A DNA stretch of 64,000 nt. Origin: Chitinophaga solisilvae (lineage in GTDB: Bacteria; Bacteroidota; Bacteroidia; Chitinophagales; Chitinophagaceae). Made by a program: the position numbers and the translations under genes. Below the pieces are notes generated by a model, which was given only the letters and a program-made list of their open reading frames with translations, had not been told where the DNA came from and did no database searches. Where the stretch lies: contig NZ_JAABOK010000008.1 in the NCBI RefSeq assembly GCF_009928525.1, forward strand, positions 310,001-374,000. The letters run 5' to 3'. Positions 34,001 through 43,109 of the stretch are shown here, one piece after another. How positions within the stretch are numbered: position 1 is the stretch's first letter; every line of letters starts with the position of its first letter.

Positions 34001-37000
34001 ACCAATCGCCTACGAAATACTGCTCGTGAATAATGGTCCCAGCAATGCAGCCGGCACTGTTATTACGGATACCGTGCCAGCCATGATACAGCAGGTACAA
34101 TGGACTACTTCCGTGCAGGGAGCCGCCGCCATTACAGCCGGCAGTACCGGCAGCGGTAATATCGTCCGCGTTACAGGTAATATTCCGGCGGGCGGCAGTA
34201 ACATCATCCGCCTGCAGGTAACCGGTGTGGTGAGTCCTTCCTTTGCAGGAAACATCCTGAATATGGCTACTGCTACTCCGGCAGAACCAGGTATACAGCC
34301 GGTGACAGATATTGATATTACCCCTGTCAGGAAATCGGCTGCGCTGCATATCGTCAAGAGCGGACCTGATACGGCCACCGCCGGAGAAAAGATTTCGTAT
34401 ACCATCGATGTGGATAATAACGGACCATCCGCCATCAGCAACGCTTCCATCACCGACATGCTGCCACCTGAACTCACCGGTGTCAGCTGGATAGCTACAG
34501 TGCTCAAAGGCACTGCTGCCATTCTTACCGGCGCAACCGGCACGGGAAATCAGTTGCATACTGACGCAGATATGAGTCCCGGTTCTACTATCCGTATAGT
34601 CGTGCGCGGTACCATACTCCCAACAGCTACGGCCCCGCTCCGTAATACAGCTGCCATCAATCCTTCAGAACCTAACCTGCAACCGGTGACCTCCAATGTG
34701 GTTATCACACAGCTGCGGCAACAGGCCAGGCTGTTCGTCACCAAAGCCGGACCTGATTCCGCCTCTGCCGGTAACAGTATCGTATACACGATAGAGGTAG
34801 GCAACAACGGTCCCAGCAACGCCAGAGCGGTACATATCACCGATGTAGTGCCTGCATCCGTGCAGCAGGTTACCTGGTCGGCCAGAGCCACCGGTAATGC
34901 CAGCATCACCGGCACTTCCGCCGGCAGCGGCAACAGTATTGCGCTGGATGCAGATATCAGCGCAGGCGCAGGTAATGTGATTGTGCTGACGGTAAATGGC
35001 GTGATTGCTCCTTCCTTCCAGGGTACGCTCACCAACAAAGCGGTAGCTACTCCTTCCGGAACCGGCAACCGGGGCGACAGTGCCAGCAAATCTACCATCG
35101 TATCCAGGATACCGCAGCTGTCTATATCCAAAGCAGCAGTGGATGAAGTGATTGCAGGCGACAGCCTCAAATATCATATTGAGATCGGCAATACCGGCGT
35201 AGCAGATGCCGTGAACGCCCTCTTTACGGATATTGTTCCGGCGCAGCTGACAGGCGTTACCTGGTTTGCCTCCACCGCAGGAACAGCCACCATCAACGGT
35301 AACCGCAGCGGCACCGGCAACAGCGTTACCTTCAGCGCCAGTATTCCCGCAGGCGCCGGTAATAAAATTTTTGTGACCATTACCGGAAAAACTGATCCTG
35401 CCTTTGAAGGGATAATCACTAATACGGCGGCCATACAACCGGCTGAAACACCGCAGGGCGTTTTTGCTACCAAGTTTGTAACAGTACGCCGCGTGCCGGT
35501 GCTGAAGATTGTAAAATCAGGTCCGGCGCAATCAGCCGCAGGTAACCCCGTTGTATATAAACTGCTGGTGAACAACCCGGGCAAATCAAATGCTACAGGA
35601 GTCGTCATCAATGATATTATTCCGGCGGAAGTAAGACAGGTCAGCTGGACCACCGCCGCTACCGGCGGTGCGGTAGTTACCAACGGCGCTACCGGCACCG
35701 GCAATACCTTGCAGGTGACTGCCAATATACCTGGTGGTGGCAACGGAACAGTGGAAATCACCATCAACGGAAAAGTATCTCCTTCCTTCAGCGGTACTTT
35801 TGAAAATTATGCGATAGCGGTACCGGCAGAAACAGGAACAACACCGGATACTTCCAATAAAATTCTGACGACGGTGGAAAGAAAGCCGGTTGTTTCCATT
35901 ATCAAAAGAGGGCCTGATCAGGTGAATGCCGGAGATTTTATTTACTATGACATCATTGTTACCAATACCGGTCCGTCGGAAGCGCAGCAGGTAGTCATTA
36001 CAGACCAGCTGGCGCCCTGGCTGCAGGAACCGGACTGGGAAGCCAGGGCATTCAACGGATCTACCATTGAATCCGGCGGTGACGGCAACAAATCCCTGGT
36101 GAGAGTGGTGGGTAATGTAGGTGCAGATTCCGGAAAAATTTTCGTCTCGGTTGCTGCAAGAGTACCGTATAATACGCAACTCGATTCGGTACTTAATCAG
36201 GCAATGACCACCGGTGGCGCGCCGGGATTACCACCGGTGATTTCCGGGATGGTACGCACTAAAATCAACCACAAGCCGAATGTAGTCATTGTAAAAACCG
36301 GACCGGCTGCACTGCATGCCGGTGAAGTAATACATTATATCATCAGGGTCACTAACTTCGGCCCCAGCCTTGCCAGGGGCACCGTTATCAGCGATGTGGT
36401 ACCTGCGGCGGTGGAAAATGTTACCTGGACGGCCAATGCCGCCGGCAGCAGCGTCATCAGCAGCGGCAGTACCGGTACGGGCAATACCGTAAACCTTGTG
36501 GCAGATATGCCGCCGGGTCAGGAAAATGAACTGACTATAACGGTAACGGGTACTGTAAGGGGTGACTTCAGCGGTCAGCTGGTGAATACGGCCACCGCAT
36601 CGCCGGCAGAACCGGGCATTGCACAGGTGAAAGACGACGCTGTCACTAAGGTGGACAGATCGGCTGTACTGCAGATCAGCAAAGCCGGTCCGGCTACCAT
36701 GACCCCGGGTAACACCGTTTCCTACACGATGGAGGTTACCAATGCAGGCCCCAGCAATGCCAATAATATCCGCATCACGGATAATATACCGGCGGCTATC
36801 CTGTCGCCCACCTGGGGAGCGCTGGCGCTGAACGGAGCTACCATTACCTCCCCTGCTACAGGCAGCGGCGCGGCATTATCCGTTGCCGGTAATATCCCGG
36901 CCACGCCGGAAGCGAAGATACTGGTACAGATCACCGGCACGCTGGATCCCGACTACCGCGATCCATCGCTGACCAATCAGGCTATCGTCATCAATGACCC

Positions 37001-40000
37001 TTCCATACCGGGCGCACTGAATGACACCTCTGCAGTAACATCTGTCGTACAACGGCTGGCCAACCTCCGCATTGTCAAGAGCGGGCCTGCCAACGGCGCT
37101 GCGGGAGAAACAATACAATATGTACTCCGCGTGCAGAACGATGGCCCCTCCAATGTACGTACTGCCACCATCACCGATGTGCTGCCTGCCAGCATACTGA
37201 ATGTGAGCTGGACAGCCACGCCGGTTTCCGGTGTGAGTAATGTGACGCCTGCTGCAGGAACAGGTAATAACCTGTCGCTGACAGCCGATATGAATGCCGG
37301 CGGCATACTCGATATTGTGGTGAATGGCGTTATCAGCCCGGCTACCGTCAACGGCACTACGATTATCAATACCGCCACGGTAGCGCTGCCAGCAGGCAGT
37401 ACAGCCACGGATCCCAATCCGGCAGATAATACCAGCACTGTCAGCACCGTGACAGATAATGATCCGGTAGTACGCATCGCCAAAACAGGCCCTGCTACCG
37501 TGAACATACTCGACTCTATCCACTACCGTATAGAAATCACCAATGGCGGCAGCGGTAATATCACCAATGCCCTGATTACCGACAATGTACCCGCCGGTAT
37601 CACCGTAGGCAGATGGACGGCTACCGCCACCGGTACCGCAACGGTAACAGGCGCAGCCAGCGGCACTACCAATACTGTTTCCACTACTGCGGATATCCCG
37701 GTAGGCAACAATAAAATTATCATCCTGATAGATGGTATTGTCAATAACTCCGCAGGTACAAGTGTTACCAATACGGCTACGGTAACGGCTGGCGCCAATA
37801 AGACCAGCTCGGTTACCACAACCGTAAACCGTTCCCTGGATGCCGGCATTGTGAAGAGCGGGCCGCAGCAATTGCTGGCCGGGCAACAGATCGCCTACTC
37901 CATGCAGATATTCAACAACGGGCCGACGAATGCCGACAGCCTGGTGATTACGGATATCATACCGGCAGAAATCGTCAATGTGAGCTGGAGAGCGCAGGTG
38001 ACCGGCAATGGCAGTGTACTGGACAGTATGCGGATAGACAGCGCCGGCAATAACATTCATCTCACCGCCAGGCTGGCGGCAGGCGCAGGTAATTACATTA
38101 CCATCAGCGTCATCGGCACCGTCAGCGGCTCCACCCCTGCCGGCAGCATCACCAACACCGCTACAGTTACCGCTGTCGGTACAACCGATTATAATCCGGC
38201 CAACAATACCAGCAGTATCACGACCGTCATCGGCAGGGATGTTGGGCTGCTTATCCGCAAGGGAGGTCCTGTACAAACGCTGGCTGGCAACAGGATCACT
38301 TACGGACTGGTCATCACGAACCAGGGGCCTTCAGATGCCACCGGTATCAACATCAGCGATCTGGTGCCTGCAGCCATTACCAATACCCGCTGGGCAGTAA
38401 CGGTGACCGGCGCGGCGGCTGTTACCGGGCCTTTCAACGGTACCGGCAACAATATGCAGACAACAGCCGATATTCCGGCCGGCAAGGGCAACAGCGTGAT
38501 TGTTACCATCACCGGCACCGTGGCGCCCGGCTTCAGCGGTAACATCACCAACATCGGTACTGCCGGCGGCACCGGACTGAACACCGTTACTGATACCGTG
38601 CATACGCGGGTAGTACCGCAGTCCGCACTGAACATCAATAAAACCGGCGCGGCCACTGTAACTGCCGGCGACAACATCTCCTATGTTATCACCGCTTCCA
38701 ACAGCGGACCATCACTGGCGAAGGGAGTAACGGTGAAGGATACACTGGACAGCCGGATAAAACAGGTCACCTGGACCGCCACCGGCGTCAATGGTGCAGT
38801 CATCAACAGTGGCAGCACCGGCACGGGCAATCTGCTGGCTGTTAATGCAGACATACCCGCAGGTAACAACGCCGTTATTACCATCAATATCAGCGGCATA
38901 GTACCAGACAGCGCTACCGGCAGCCTGCGTAACACGGCTACTGCAGATTCACCGGATTCGCTGACGGTACCTGTAGTGACGCCGCCGGTGATCACCAATA
39001 TAGAACAGCATCCGCAACTGGCGGTAGTAAAGAACGGTCCGTCAGCAATAGCAGCCGGCGAAAATATCAGCTATGTCTTACAGGTGATGAACAACGGACT
39101 GAGTACCGCCCGCAATGCCGTTATCACCGACCAGATACCTGCGGCTGTCAGCGGCGTACAGTGGGCCGTACAAAGCACCAGCGGCGGCGCAGTTATACTT
39201 TCCGGCGGCAACGGCGCCGGTAACAGTCTGCAGATAAACGCCAGCTTGCCACCACACGCAGCCATCATAGTGGCTGTCAGCGGTAAAGTAGATTCCACCT
39301 TCACCAGGAAGCTGATTAACACGCTGATAGCGACGCCTTCCGAACCGGGTAACCTGCCGGATACTGCGGAAGTGGAGACAGACGTACTTGCCGAGCCATC
39401 GCTGCAGATCACCAAAGCAGGCGCAGATACTGTTATCGCCGGACAGACGGTGACCTATACCATTACTGTGAAGAACAACGGGCCCAGCGCCGCCCGCAGA
39501 GCGGTTATTGCTGACCCGGTAGCGCCAGGCCTTACACAGGTACGCTGGTCCAGTATTACCACCGGGCAGGCACAGGTAACCTCCGGCGGCACCGGCACCG
39601 GTAATCAGGTGCAGCTGATGGCAGATATACCTCCGGGAGATGCACATAGTGTAGTCATTACCGTTAGCGGGGTGTTAAGTCCGCGGTACCGCGACAGCCT
39701 GCGTAACATCGCCACCGTTACCGCCGCGGAAACAGGAGAAACAGATACCGCCGGCATAGCGGCACATGTCAAAGCCAGGCCGGTGGTGCAGATACTGAAG
39801 AGCGGACCGGATACCGTCAACGCCGGACAAAGCATCCGGTATGTGATTACCGTCACCAACAACGGGCCAAGCGATGCATCGCAACTACGTATAACCGATG
39901 CCGTGCCTTCCACCATACAGCAGGTGACCTGGGAAGCCGTTGCTACCGGCACTGCACACATCACCGGCGGAGCGGGCGGCAGTGGTAACAACATTGCTGT

Positions 40001-41957
40001 TACCGGCGATATTGCCGCCGGCAGCGGAAATAATATAACCATTACCGTTACCGGCACCATACCGGCAGGTGCATCCGGCAGGCTGGTGAATACCGCTGAA
40101 GTGGTGCCTTCGGAAGACAGCACCCTGCGGCAGTCATCCAGCAGAACAACCGTCATCCGCCAGGTGGCTGATATTACCATCAGTAAAACCGGACCTCAGC
40201 TGATGGTCCGCGGCGCAAGGGTGACCTATGTGGTGATAGCCACCAACGTGGGCCCCTCCGATGCCATCAATGCCGTTATTACGGACCTGGTTCCGGCCGT
40301 GCTCACAGATGTATCCTGGAATGTACAACCGTTCCGCAACGCCACCATCAATGGCAACACCAGTGGTACCGGCAATAATGTATCTGTCAGCGCCAACCTG
40401 CCGGCAGCAGATAACAGCGGCGTGCAGCTGCTCATTGAAGGCGTGGTAAAAAAAGATGCCCCGGCAGGCACGGTTACCAATACCGCTACTGTACGGCAGC
40501 CCGACGGCACTACTGCCACCTCGCTGCCGGTGGTCAGCAGAATAGGATCATCTGCAGATGTCAGCATCCGGAAAACAGGACCTGCCTCCGTATTCACCGG
40601 AAACAAAATTACCTACCAGCTGGAAGTGGCTAACAACGGGCCTTCCGACGCTCCGGGCACTATTGTCACCGACAGTATCCCGGCAGGCCTGTCGCAGATA
40701 AATACGGCCGTATCTTCCATGAGCGGCGGCGCCGGCAACATTCAGTTCAATACCATCAACGGTAACATACAGGCAACGATCGGTCAGTTCCCATCAGGCG
40801 CCGCTGCTGTGCTCACCATCACCGGCACTGCCGGGGAAGCGGGCACACTCCGGAATACGGCGGGTATCGTACCTCCGGCCGGTATCACCGATCCTGACAG
40901 CAGCAATAACCGCAGCACCGTCAGCACCCAGGTACAGCCCAAAGTACCGCTGGACGTCACCAAATCAGTTTCCCCGGCAAGCGGCATCTATGAGATCGGA
41001 CAAACGGTAACGTATACACTCCGCATCAGCAACCAGGGAGCCGCCGGCGTAAACCCGGTAACGGTAACGGATACACTGCCGCCGGCAGCACTGGCCGGCG
41101 ACCCCGACTACCAGTCGCCGCCACGCGGAACGGCAACATATAACGCCGGACAACGCCTGCTTACCTGGAATGCTACCGAACTCAAACCCGGTGAGACGCT
41201 GACCTGGAGTTACCGCCTCGCCATCCGCGGTGCCGGCTCCATGCGCAACATTGCCATCGTTACCGGGCCACCGGATGTGGCGATACCGGATACTTCCGCC
41301 ATCACCATCACTACCGGCAGATATGCGAACCTGAAAGTGACCAAAGCACTGGAAACCGTGCCCCCGCTCGTAACCGGGCAGGTGCTCACCTTCAGCATTA
41401 CTGCAGCCAATAATGGTCCGGATACCGCCACCGGCGTCATCGTAAAAGATGTGCTGGCCACTGTTCTCGGCCAGCCCATCACCATCAGTGACGGCGGCAC
41501 ATATAATGCCGGTAGCAGCACCATCAGCTGGTCACTGCCCTCCATGCCTCCGGGCGCGAGCAGGAAGCTGACCTTTACCGTCCGCCTCCTCAGCGGCAGC
41601 AGCGTACCCAACACCGCCACCATCGCCGGTAATGAAACAGATATCGATCTTTCCGACAACACCTTCACCATCGTACCGGTGCCTGTCAGCGGAGACGACA
41701 TCTTCATTCCCAACGTCATCACCCCCAACGGTGACGGCAAGAATGATAACTTCCGCATCACCGGACTGGAAAAATATCCCGGCTCCTCCCTCTACATCTA
41801 CAACAGATGGGGCAACCAGGTATACCAGACCAAAGACTACGACAACAAATGGCAGGGCACAGGATTAAATGAAGGCACCTATTTCTATATCCTGAAACTG
41901 AAAATACCGGCCGGCGGAGAAAGGGAATATAAGGGGTGGATTTTGCTGGTAAGATAA
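31020..41957 (+). CDS. Giant secreted DUF11-repeat protein with gliding-motility (CHU_C) T9SS tail
   Basis: A 3645-aa exported protein. A signal sequence (HCYLLLLFTLAGYSASAQQ, ~26-44) follows a charged leader; an ATG at codon 16 could be the true start. Residues ~45-250 form a jelly-roll/MAM-like domain, and ~340-720 carry Ig/SprB-like segments (ICYNTAPALTAAI; ANAGPNQTLC). From ~720 to ~3550 there are about 22 DUF11 repeats of ~115-125 residues, each opening with a motif like IxKxGPxxxxAGxxIxY and N-GPS-A, then TD-xPA and VxW. The last ~95 residues are a CHU_C domain (IFIPNVITPNGDGKNDNFRI; YIYNRWGNQVYQTKDYDNKW), which directs T9SS export and attachment. It is probably an adhesin or cell-surface filament. 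It is preceded by the LytS/LytTR pair and followed by long hairpin 4. Confidence 0.92.
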   Translation: MSKKLMPASQGERMLCKRPAMLILKHCYLLLLFTLAGYSASAQQCTGSLGDPVFKETFGEAPTAAKPTLGPALAPGITTYTYYSPATISRPTGPYPGQYTISNTTRGYNNIYFVDRPDHTSTNGRGFCMVVDANATPDQFYERTITGLCAGSVFEFSAWIMNINSGSGGSDPSLRFDILDANNPSGPPLKSVSTGNVPYQSPGVWVRQAGIFQMPATTSAVILRIFSNTPSSNGNDLALDDIAFAACGPPITFTQAPGIVCSNATTSMTVSLPAGSYSHYYFQLEKRALGTTTWNSETAILDNGSSNSRTFSIPNARGGFEYRVLAAGGLDEINNANCRVVSVPVELKVVDFSVNINGNQTICYNTAPALTAAITRAPGSGTPATGFTYRWETSPDGINNWTVISGQTNASLTVPPLTANAWYRVTATVSSCTGDGVSAPFRVTVLPDITATLQPVPAICQGATQFQLPFAVNSGNPDRFSAAATDLPGFTAVNNAVLTASPLRFTLPANTVPGTYHLNIRFTNTTSGCGSVTYPFTVKVDSLPTVANAGPNQTLCAATSTTMAANTPVAGTGTWSQTGGPNNAVFSNIHQPNTQVTGLIPGTYNFRWTITNGSCEPSSSNVSVTVTPALTKANAGPDMTQYNSGIFQLNANNPAAGETGAWAVIAGSATIGTASDPKTTATLNPNSSATLTWTISNGGVCPPDIDTVVLTFTSLADIRINKTISPQGPYLAGQPVTYRIEVTNAGPSTASRVHIRDILPAGYVPGSMMAAATGAARVLDDRSNTSSVDMDALIPTGDASIIIEAEGKIAGNFSGDLTNTATATSLVQRDPDGATSTVTVPVARRPYFEQEKSAPATAVAGETIQFVLSTRNTSLSDALDAAIKDSIDARIQNVSWTATTTGGVRIRSGAAGTGNKVQVNADFPGGGSGMLLVTITGTIAPDATGKIDNQGSVTPAEPFVDPFISNVTDTRIISSPGLVISKSKVAPVTAIAGEPIAYEILLVNNGPSNAAGTVITDTVPAMIQQVQWTTSVQGAAAITAGSTGSGNIVRVTGNIPAGGSNIIRLQVTGVVSPSFAGNILNMATATPAEPGIQPVTDIDITPVRKSAALHIVKSGPDTATAGEKISYTIDVDNNGPSAISNASITDMLPPELTGVSWIATVLKGTAAILTGATGTGNQLHTDADMSPGSTIRIVVRGTILPTATAPLRNTAAINPSEPNLQPVTSNVVITQLRQQARLFVTKAGPDSASAGNSIVYTIEVGNNGPSNARAVHITDVVPASVQQVTWSARATGNASITGTSAGSGNSIALDADISAGAGNVIVLTVNGVIAPSFQGTLTNKAVATPSGTGNRGDSASKSTIVSRIPQLSISKAAVDEVIAGDSLKYHIEIGNTGVADAVNALFTDIVPAQLTGVTWFASTAGTATINGNRSGTGNSVTFSASIPAGAGNKIFVTITGKTDPAFEGIITNTAAIQPAETPQGVFATKFVTVRRVPVLKIVKSGPAQSAAGNPVVYKLLVNNPGKSNATGVVINDIIPAEVRQVSWTTAATGGAVVTNGATGTGNTLQVTANIPGGGNGTVEITINGKVSPSFSGTFENYAIAVPAETGTTPDTSNKILTTVERKPVVSIIKRGPDQVNAGDFIYYDIIVTNTGPSEAQQVVITDQLAPWLQEPDWEARAFNGSTIESGGDGNKSLVRVVGNVGADSGKIFVSVAARVPYNTQLDSVLNQAMTTGGAPGLPPVISGMVRTKINHKPNVVIVKTGPAALHAGEVIHYIIRVTNFGPSLARGTVISDVVPAAVENVTWTANAAGSSVISSGSTGTGNTVNLVADMPPGQENELTITVTGTVRGDFSGQLVNTATASPAEPGIAQVKDDAVTKVDRSAVLQISKAGPATMTPGNTVSYTMEVTNAGPSNANNIRITDNIPAAILSPTWGALALNGATITSPATGSGAALSVAGNIPATPEAKILVQITGTLDPDYRDPSLTNQAIVINDPSIPGALNDTSAVTSVVQRLANLRIVKSGPANGAAGETIQYVLRVQNDGPSNVRTATITDVLPASILNVSWTATPVSGVSNVTPAAGTGNNLSLTADMNAGGILDIVVNGVISPATVNGTTIINTATVALPAGSTATDPNPADNTSTVSTVTDNDPVVRIAKTGPATVNILDSIHYRIEITNGGSGNITNALITDNVPAGITVGRWTATATGTATVTGAASGTTNTVSTTADIPVGNNKIIILIDGIVNNSAGTSVTNTATVTAGANKTSSVTTTVNRSLDAGIVKSGPQQLLAGQQIAYSMQIFNNGPTNADSLVITDIIPAEIVNVSWRAQVTGNGSVLDSMRIDSAGNNIHLTARLAAGAGNYITISVIGTVSGSTPAGSITNTATVTAVGTTDYNPANNTSSITTVIGRDVGLLIRKGGPVQTLAGNRITYGLVITNQGPSDATGINISDLVPAAITNTRWAVTVTGAAAVTGPFNGTGNNMQTTADIPAGKGNSVIVTITGTVAPGFSGNITNIGTAGGTGLNTVTDTVHTRVVPQSALNINKTGAATVTAGDNISYVITASNSGPSLAKGVTVKDTLDSRIKQVTWTATGVNGAVINSGSTGTGNLLAVNADIPAGNNAVITINISGIVPDSATGSLRNTATADSPDSLTVPVVTPPVITNIEQHPQLAVVKNGPSAIAAGENISYVLQVMNNGLSTARNAVITDQIPAAVSGVQWAVQSTSGGAVILSGGNGAGNSLQINASLPPHAAIIVAVSGKVDSTFTRKLINTLIATPSEPGNLPDTAEVETDVLAEPSLQITKAGADTVIAGQTVTYTITVKNNGPSAARRAVIADPVAPGLTQVRWSSITTGQAQVTSGGTGTGNQVQLMADIPPGDAHSVVITVSGVLSPRYRDSLRNIATVTAAETGETDTAGIAAHVKARPVVQILKSGPDTVNAGQSIRYVITVTNNGPSDASQLRITDAVPSTIQQVTWEAVATGTAHITGGAGGSGNNIAVTGDIAAGSGNNITITVTGTIPAGASGRLVNTAEVVPSEDSTLRQSSSRTTVIRQVADITISKTGPQLMVRGARVTYVVIATNVGPSDAINAVITDLVPAVLTDVSWNVQPFRNATINGNTSGTGNNVSVSANLPAADNSGVQLLIEGVVKKDAPAGTVTNTATVRQPDGTTATSLPVVSRIGSSADVSIRKTGPASVFTGNKITYQLEVANNGPSDAPGTIVTDSIPAGLSQINTAVSSMSGGAGNIQFNTINGNIQATIGQFPSGAAAVLTITGTAGEAGTLRNTAGIVPPAGITDPDSSNNRSTVSTQVQPKVPLDVTKSVSPASGIYEIGQTVTYTLRISNQGAAGVNPVTVTDTLPPAALAGDPDYQSPPRGTATYNAGQRLLTWNATELKPGETLTWSYRLAIRGAGSMRNIAIVTGPPDVAIPDTSAITITTGRYANLKVTKALETVPPLVTGQVLTFSITAANNGPDTATGVIVKDVLATVLGQPITISDGGTYNAGSSTISWSLPSMPPGASRKLTFTVRLLSGSSVPNTATIAGNETDIDLSDNTFTIVPVPVSGDDIFIPNVITPNGDGKNDNFRITGLEKYPGSSLYIYNRWGNQVYQTKDYDNKWQGTGLNEGTYFYILKLKIPAGGEREYKGWILLVR

Positions 41958-41964
41958 GGCGGGG

Positions 41965-42112
41965 TTAATTGCGAATTACGAATTGCGAATTACGAATGTA
42001 GAAGCGAAGATTAAAACGAAGATTAAAAGAGATATCTAATAGTTATCTCCTTAAATCTTCGTTTTAATCTTCGCTTCTACATTCGTAATTCGCAATTCGT
42101 AATTCGTAATTA
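41965..42112. repeat. Long hairpin element 4 (end of giant gene)
   Basis: Arms with AATTRCG tandem units and the core AATGTAGAAGCGAAGAT, ~70 nt each. It lies between the giant gene and a convergent gene, whose stop TAA (42112-42110, minus strand) is the edge of the right arm. Confidence 0.9.
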
Positions 42113-42970
42113 AATCCTTTCATAAGTTTCTCTCTCCATCTTCACCCCCCATTTTATCATCATGGCATTCATATCAAATCCTTCCTGCTGATAAGTTGCC
42201 TGTACGGCTGCTTTGGCGGCGGCCAGGGCTTCTTTGTTTTCCCAGCGGGCGATGGTCAGGAAAATGAGGTTATTGTCTGCGTCGGTGCCGGCGTAGGCAG
42301 CATCTTCGATGAAGCCGGGAAGGCGCCGGATCATTTCCCGGTTGATGCGGACGCGTTCCAGGAATGCCTCTTTAGCGGCGACGGGAACCAGGAATTTATC
42401 AATGAAGTGGATACCGTGGGTGGAAGTCTGTTTAGCTGGCAGCTGCGGGAAACCGGCAGGTAAAACTTCCAGGGATTGCAGGAAGCCGAGGCGGTCTGTC
42501 TGGAGGTGGCGGGCGGTAATTTTTCCGTCTTTCAGCTGATACGTAGCCATGCCTTCGTTGGTGATGGTTCTGCCGGAAGGCGGATATTGCCGGAACGGCC
42601 CCAGGTGTGTTCCCTGCAGTTTCCATCTCACCAATACCTTATCATCTTCTGCAATCATTTCTGTGATATGGTAATGGATATCCGGCAGCGCCTTTATTAA
42701 TGCCTGCAGTGGTTCCCCGAAGGCCGCAGGGCCCTGGCTGCCGTTTTCCCCGGTATAGTCAGGACTGATGAAAGCGGGCAGCAGGCTGAAATCCTTGCCG
42801 TTTAATACTTTTTCGTAGAGTGCAGCTATAATCTGTTTATGTTGTCTGGCGGTGGTCATATGCATGTTCATTTCATTTTTAGGTTGAGAAGATGTTCTTG
42901 TCTGAGCGGTTGCATGGTGAGATGCCGTCATGCTCAGGGTTAGTACCAGTATGGTTTGTATTGGTTTCAT
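42110..42970 (-). CDS. Exported SnoaL-like/ester-cyclase domain fused to ABM-type monooxygenase domain
   Basis: A 286-aa protein. The signal peptide (IQTILVLTLSMTASHHATAQ) precedes a SnoaL-like polyketide-cyclase fold (~45-175) with PDYTGENGS, HITEMIAEDDKVLVRWKLQG, and FRQYPPSGRTITNEGMATYQ. A second ferredoxin-like domain (~190-286) with FIDKFLVPVAAKEAFLERV and NLIFLTIARWENKEALAAAK matches antibiotic-biosynthesis-monooxygenase (ABM) proteins. The fusion and the signal peptide are unusual. The substrate is unknown. The start at 42970 gives the best signal peptide. Confidence 0.75.
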   Translation of the reverse strand: MKPIQTILVLTLSMTASHHATAQTRTSSQPKNEMNMHMTTARQHKQIIAALYEKVLNGKDFSLLPAFISPDYTGENGSQGPAAFGEPLQALIKALPDIHYHITEMIAEDDKVLVRWKLQGTHLGPFRQYPPSGRTITNEGMATYQLKDGKITARHLQTDRLGFLQSLEVLPAGFPQLPAKQTSTHGIHFIDKFLVPVAAKEAFLERVRINREMIRRLPGFIEDAAYAGTDADNNLIFLTIARWENKEALAAAKAAVQATYQQEGFDMNAMMIKWGVKMERETYERI

Positions 42971-43109
42971 GCGTTTAATTTTCAACAAAATTATAGCGGC
43001 GGGGACGCAGGAAATTGTAAAAAATCATTGATCTGGCAGGAGCATGAGATAGATGATCCGGGGAAGCATGACCGGAGATGACAGGCGGGAAGATAAAATA
43101 CATCAGGAG

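Noticed and set aside
33192..41761. Many long open frames on the minus strand (up to several hundred codons) opposite the giant DUF11 gene.
   Set aside because: They mirror the repetitive GC-rich DUF11 coding sequence, have no domain features and are rich in Gly/Cys/Arg runs typical of shadow frames.
31020..41957. Repeated units that might suggest a CRISPR array or tandem DNA repeat.
   Set aside because: The repeats are protein-level (~115-125 codons), in frame and diverged at DNA level. No direct repeats with spacers occur.
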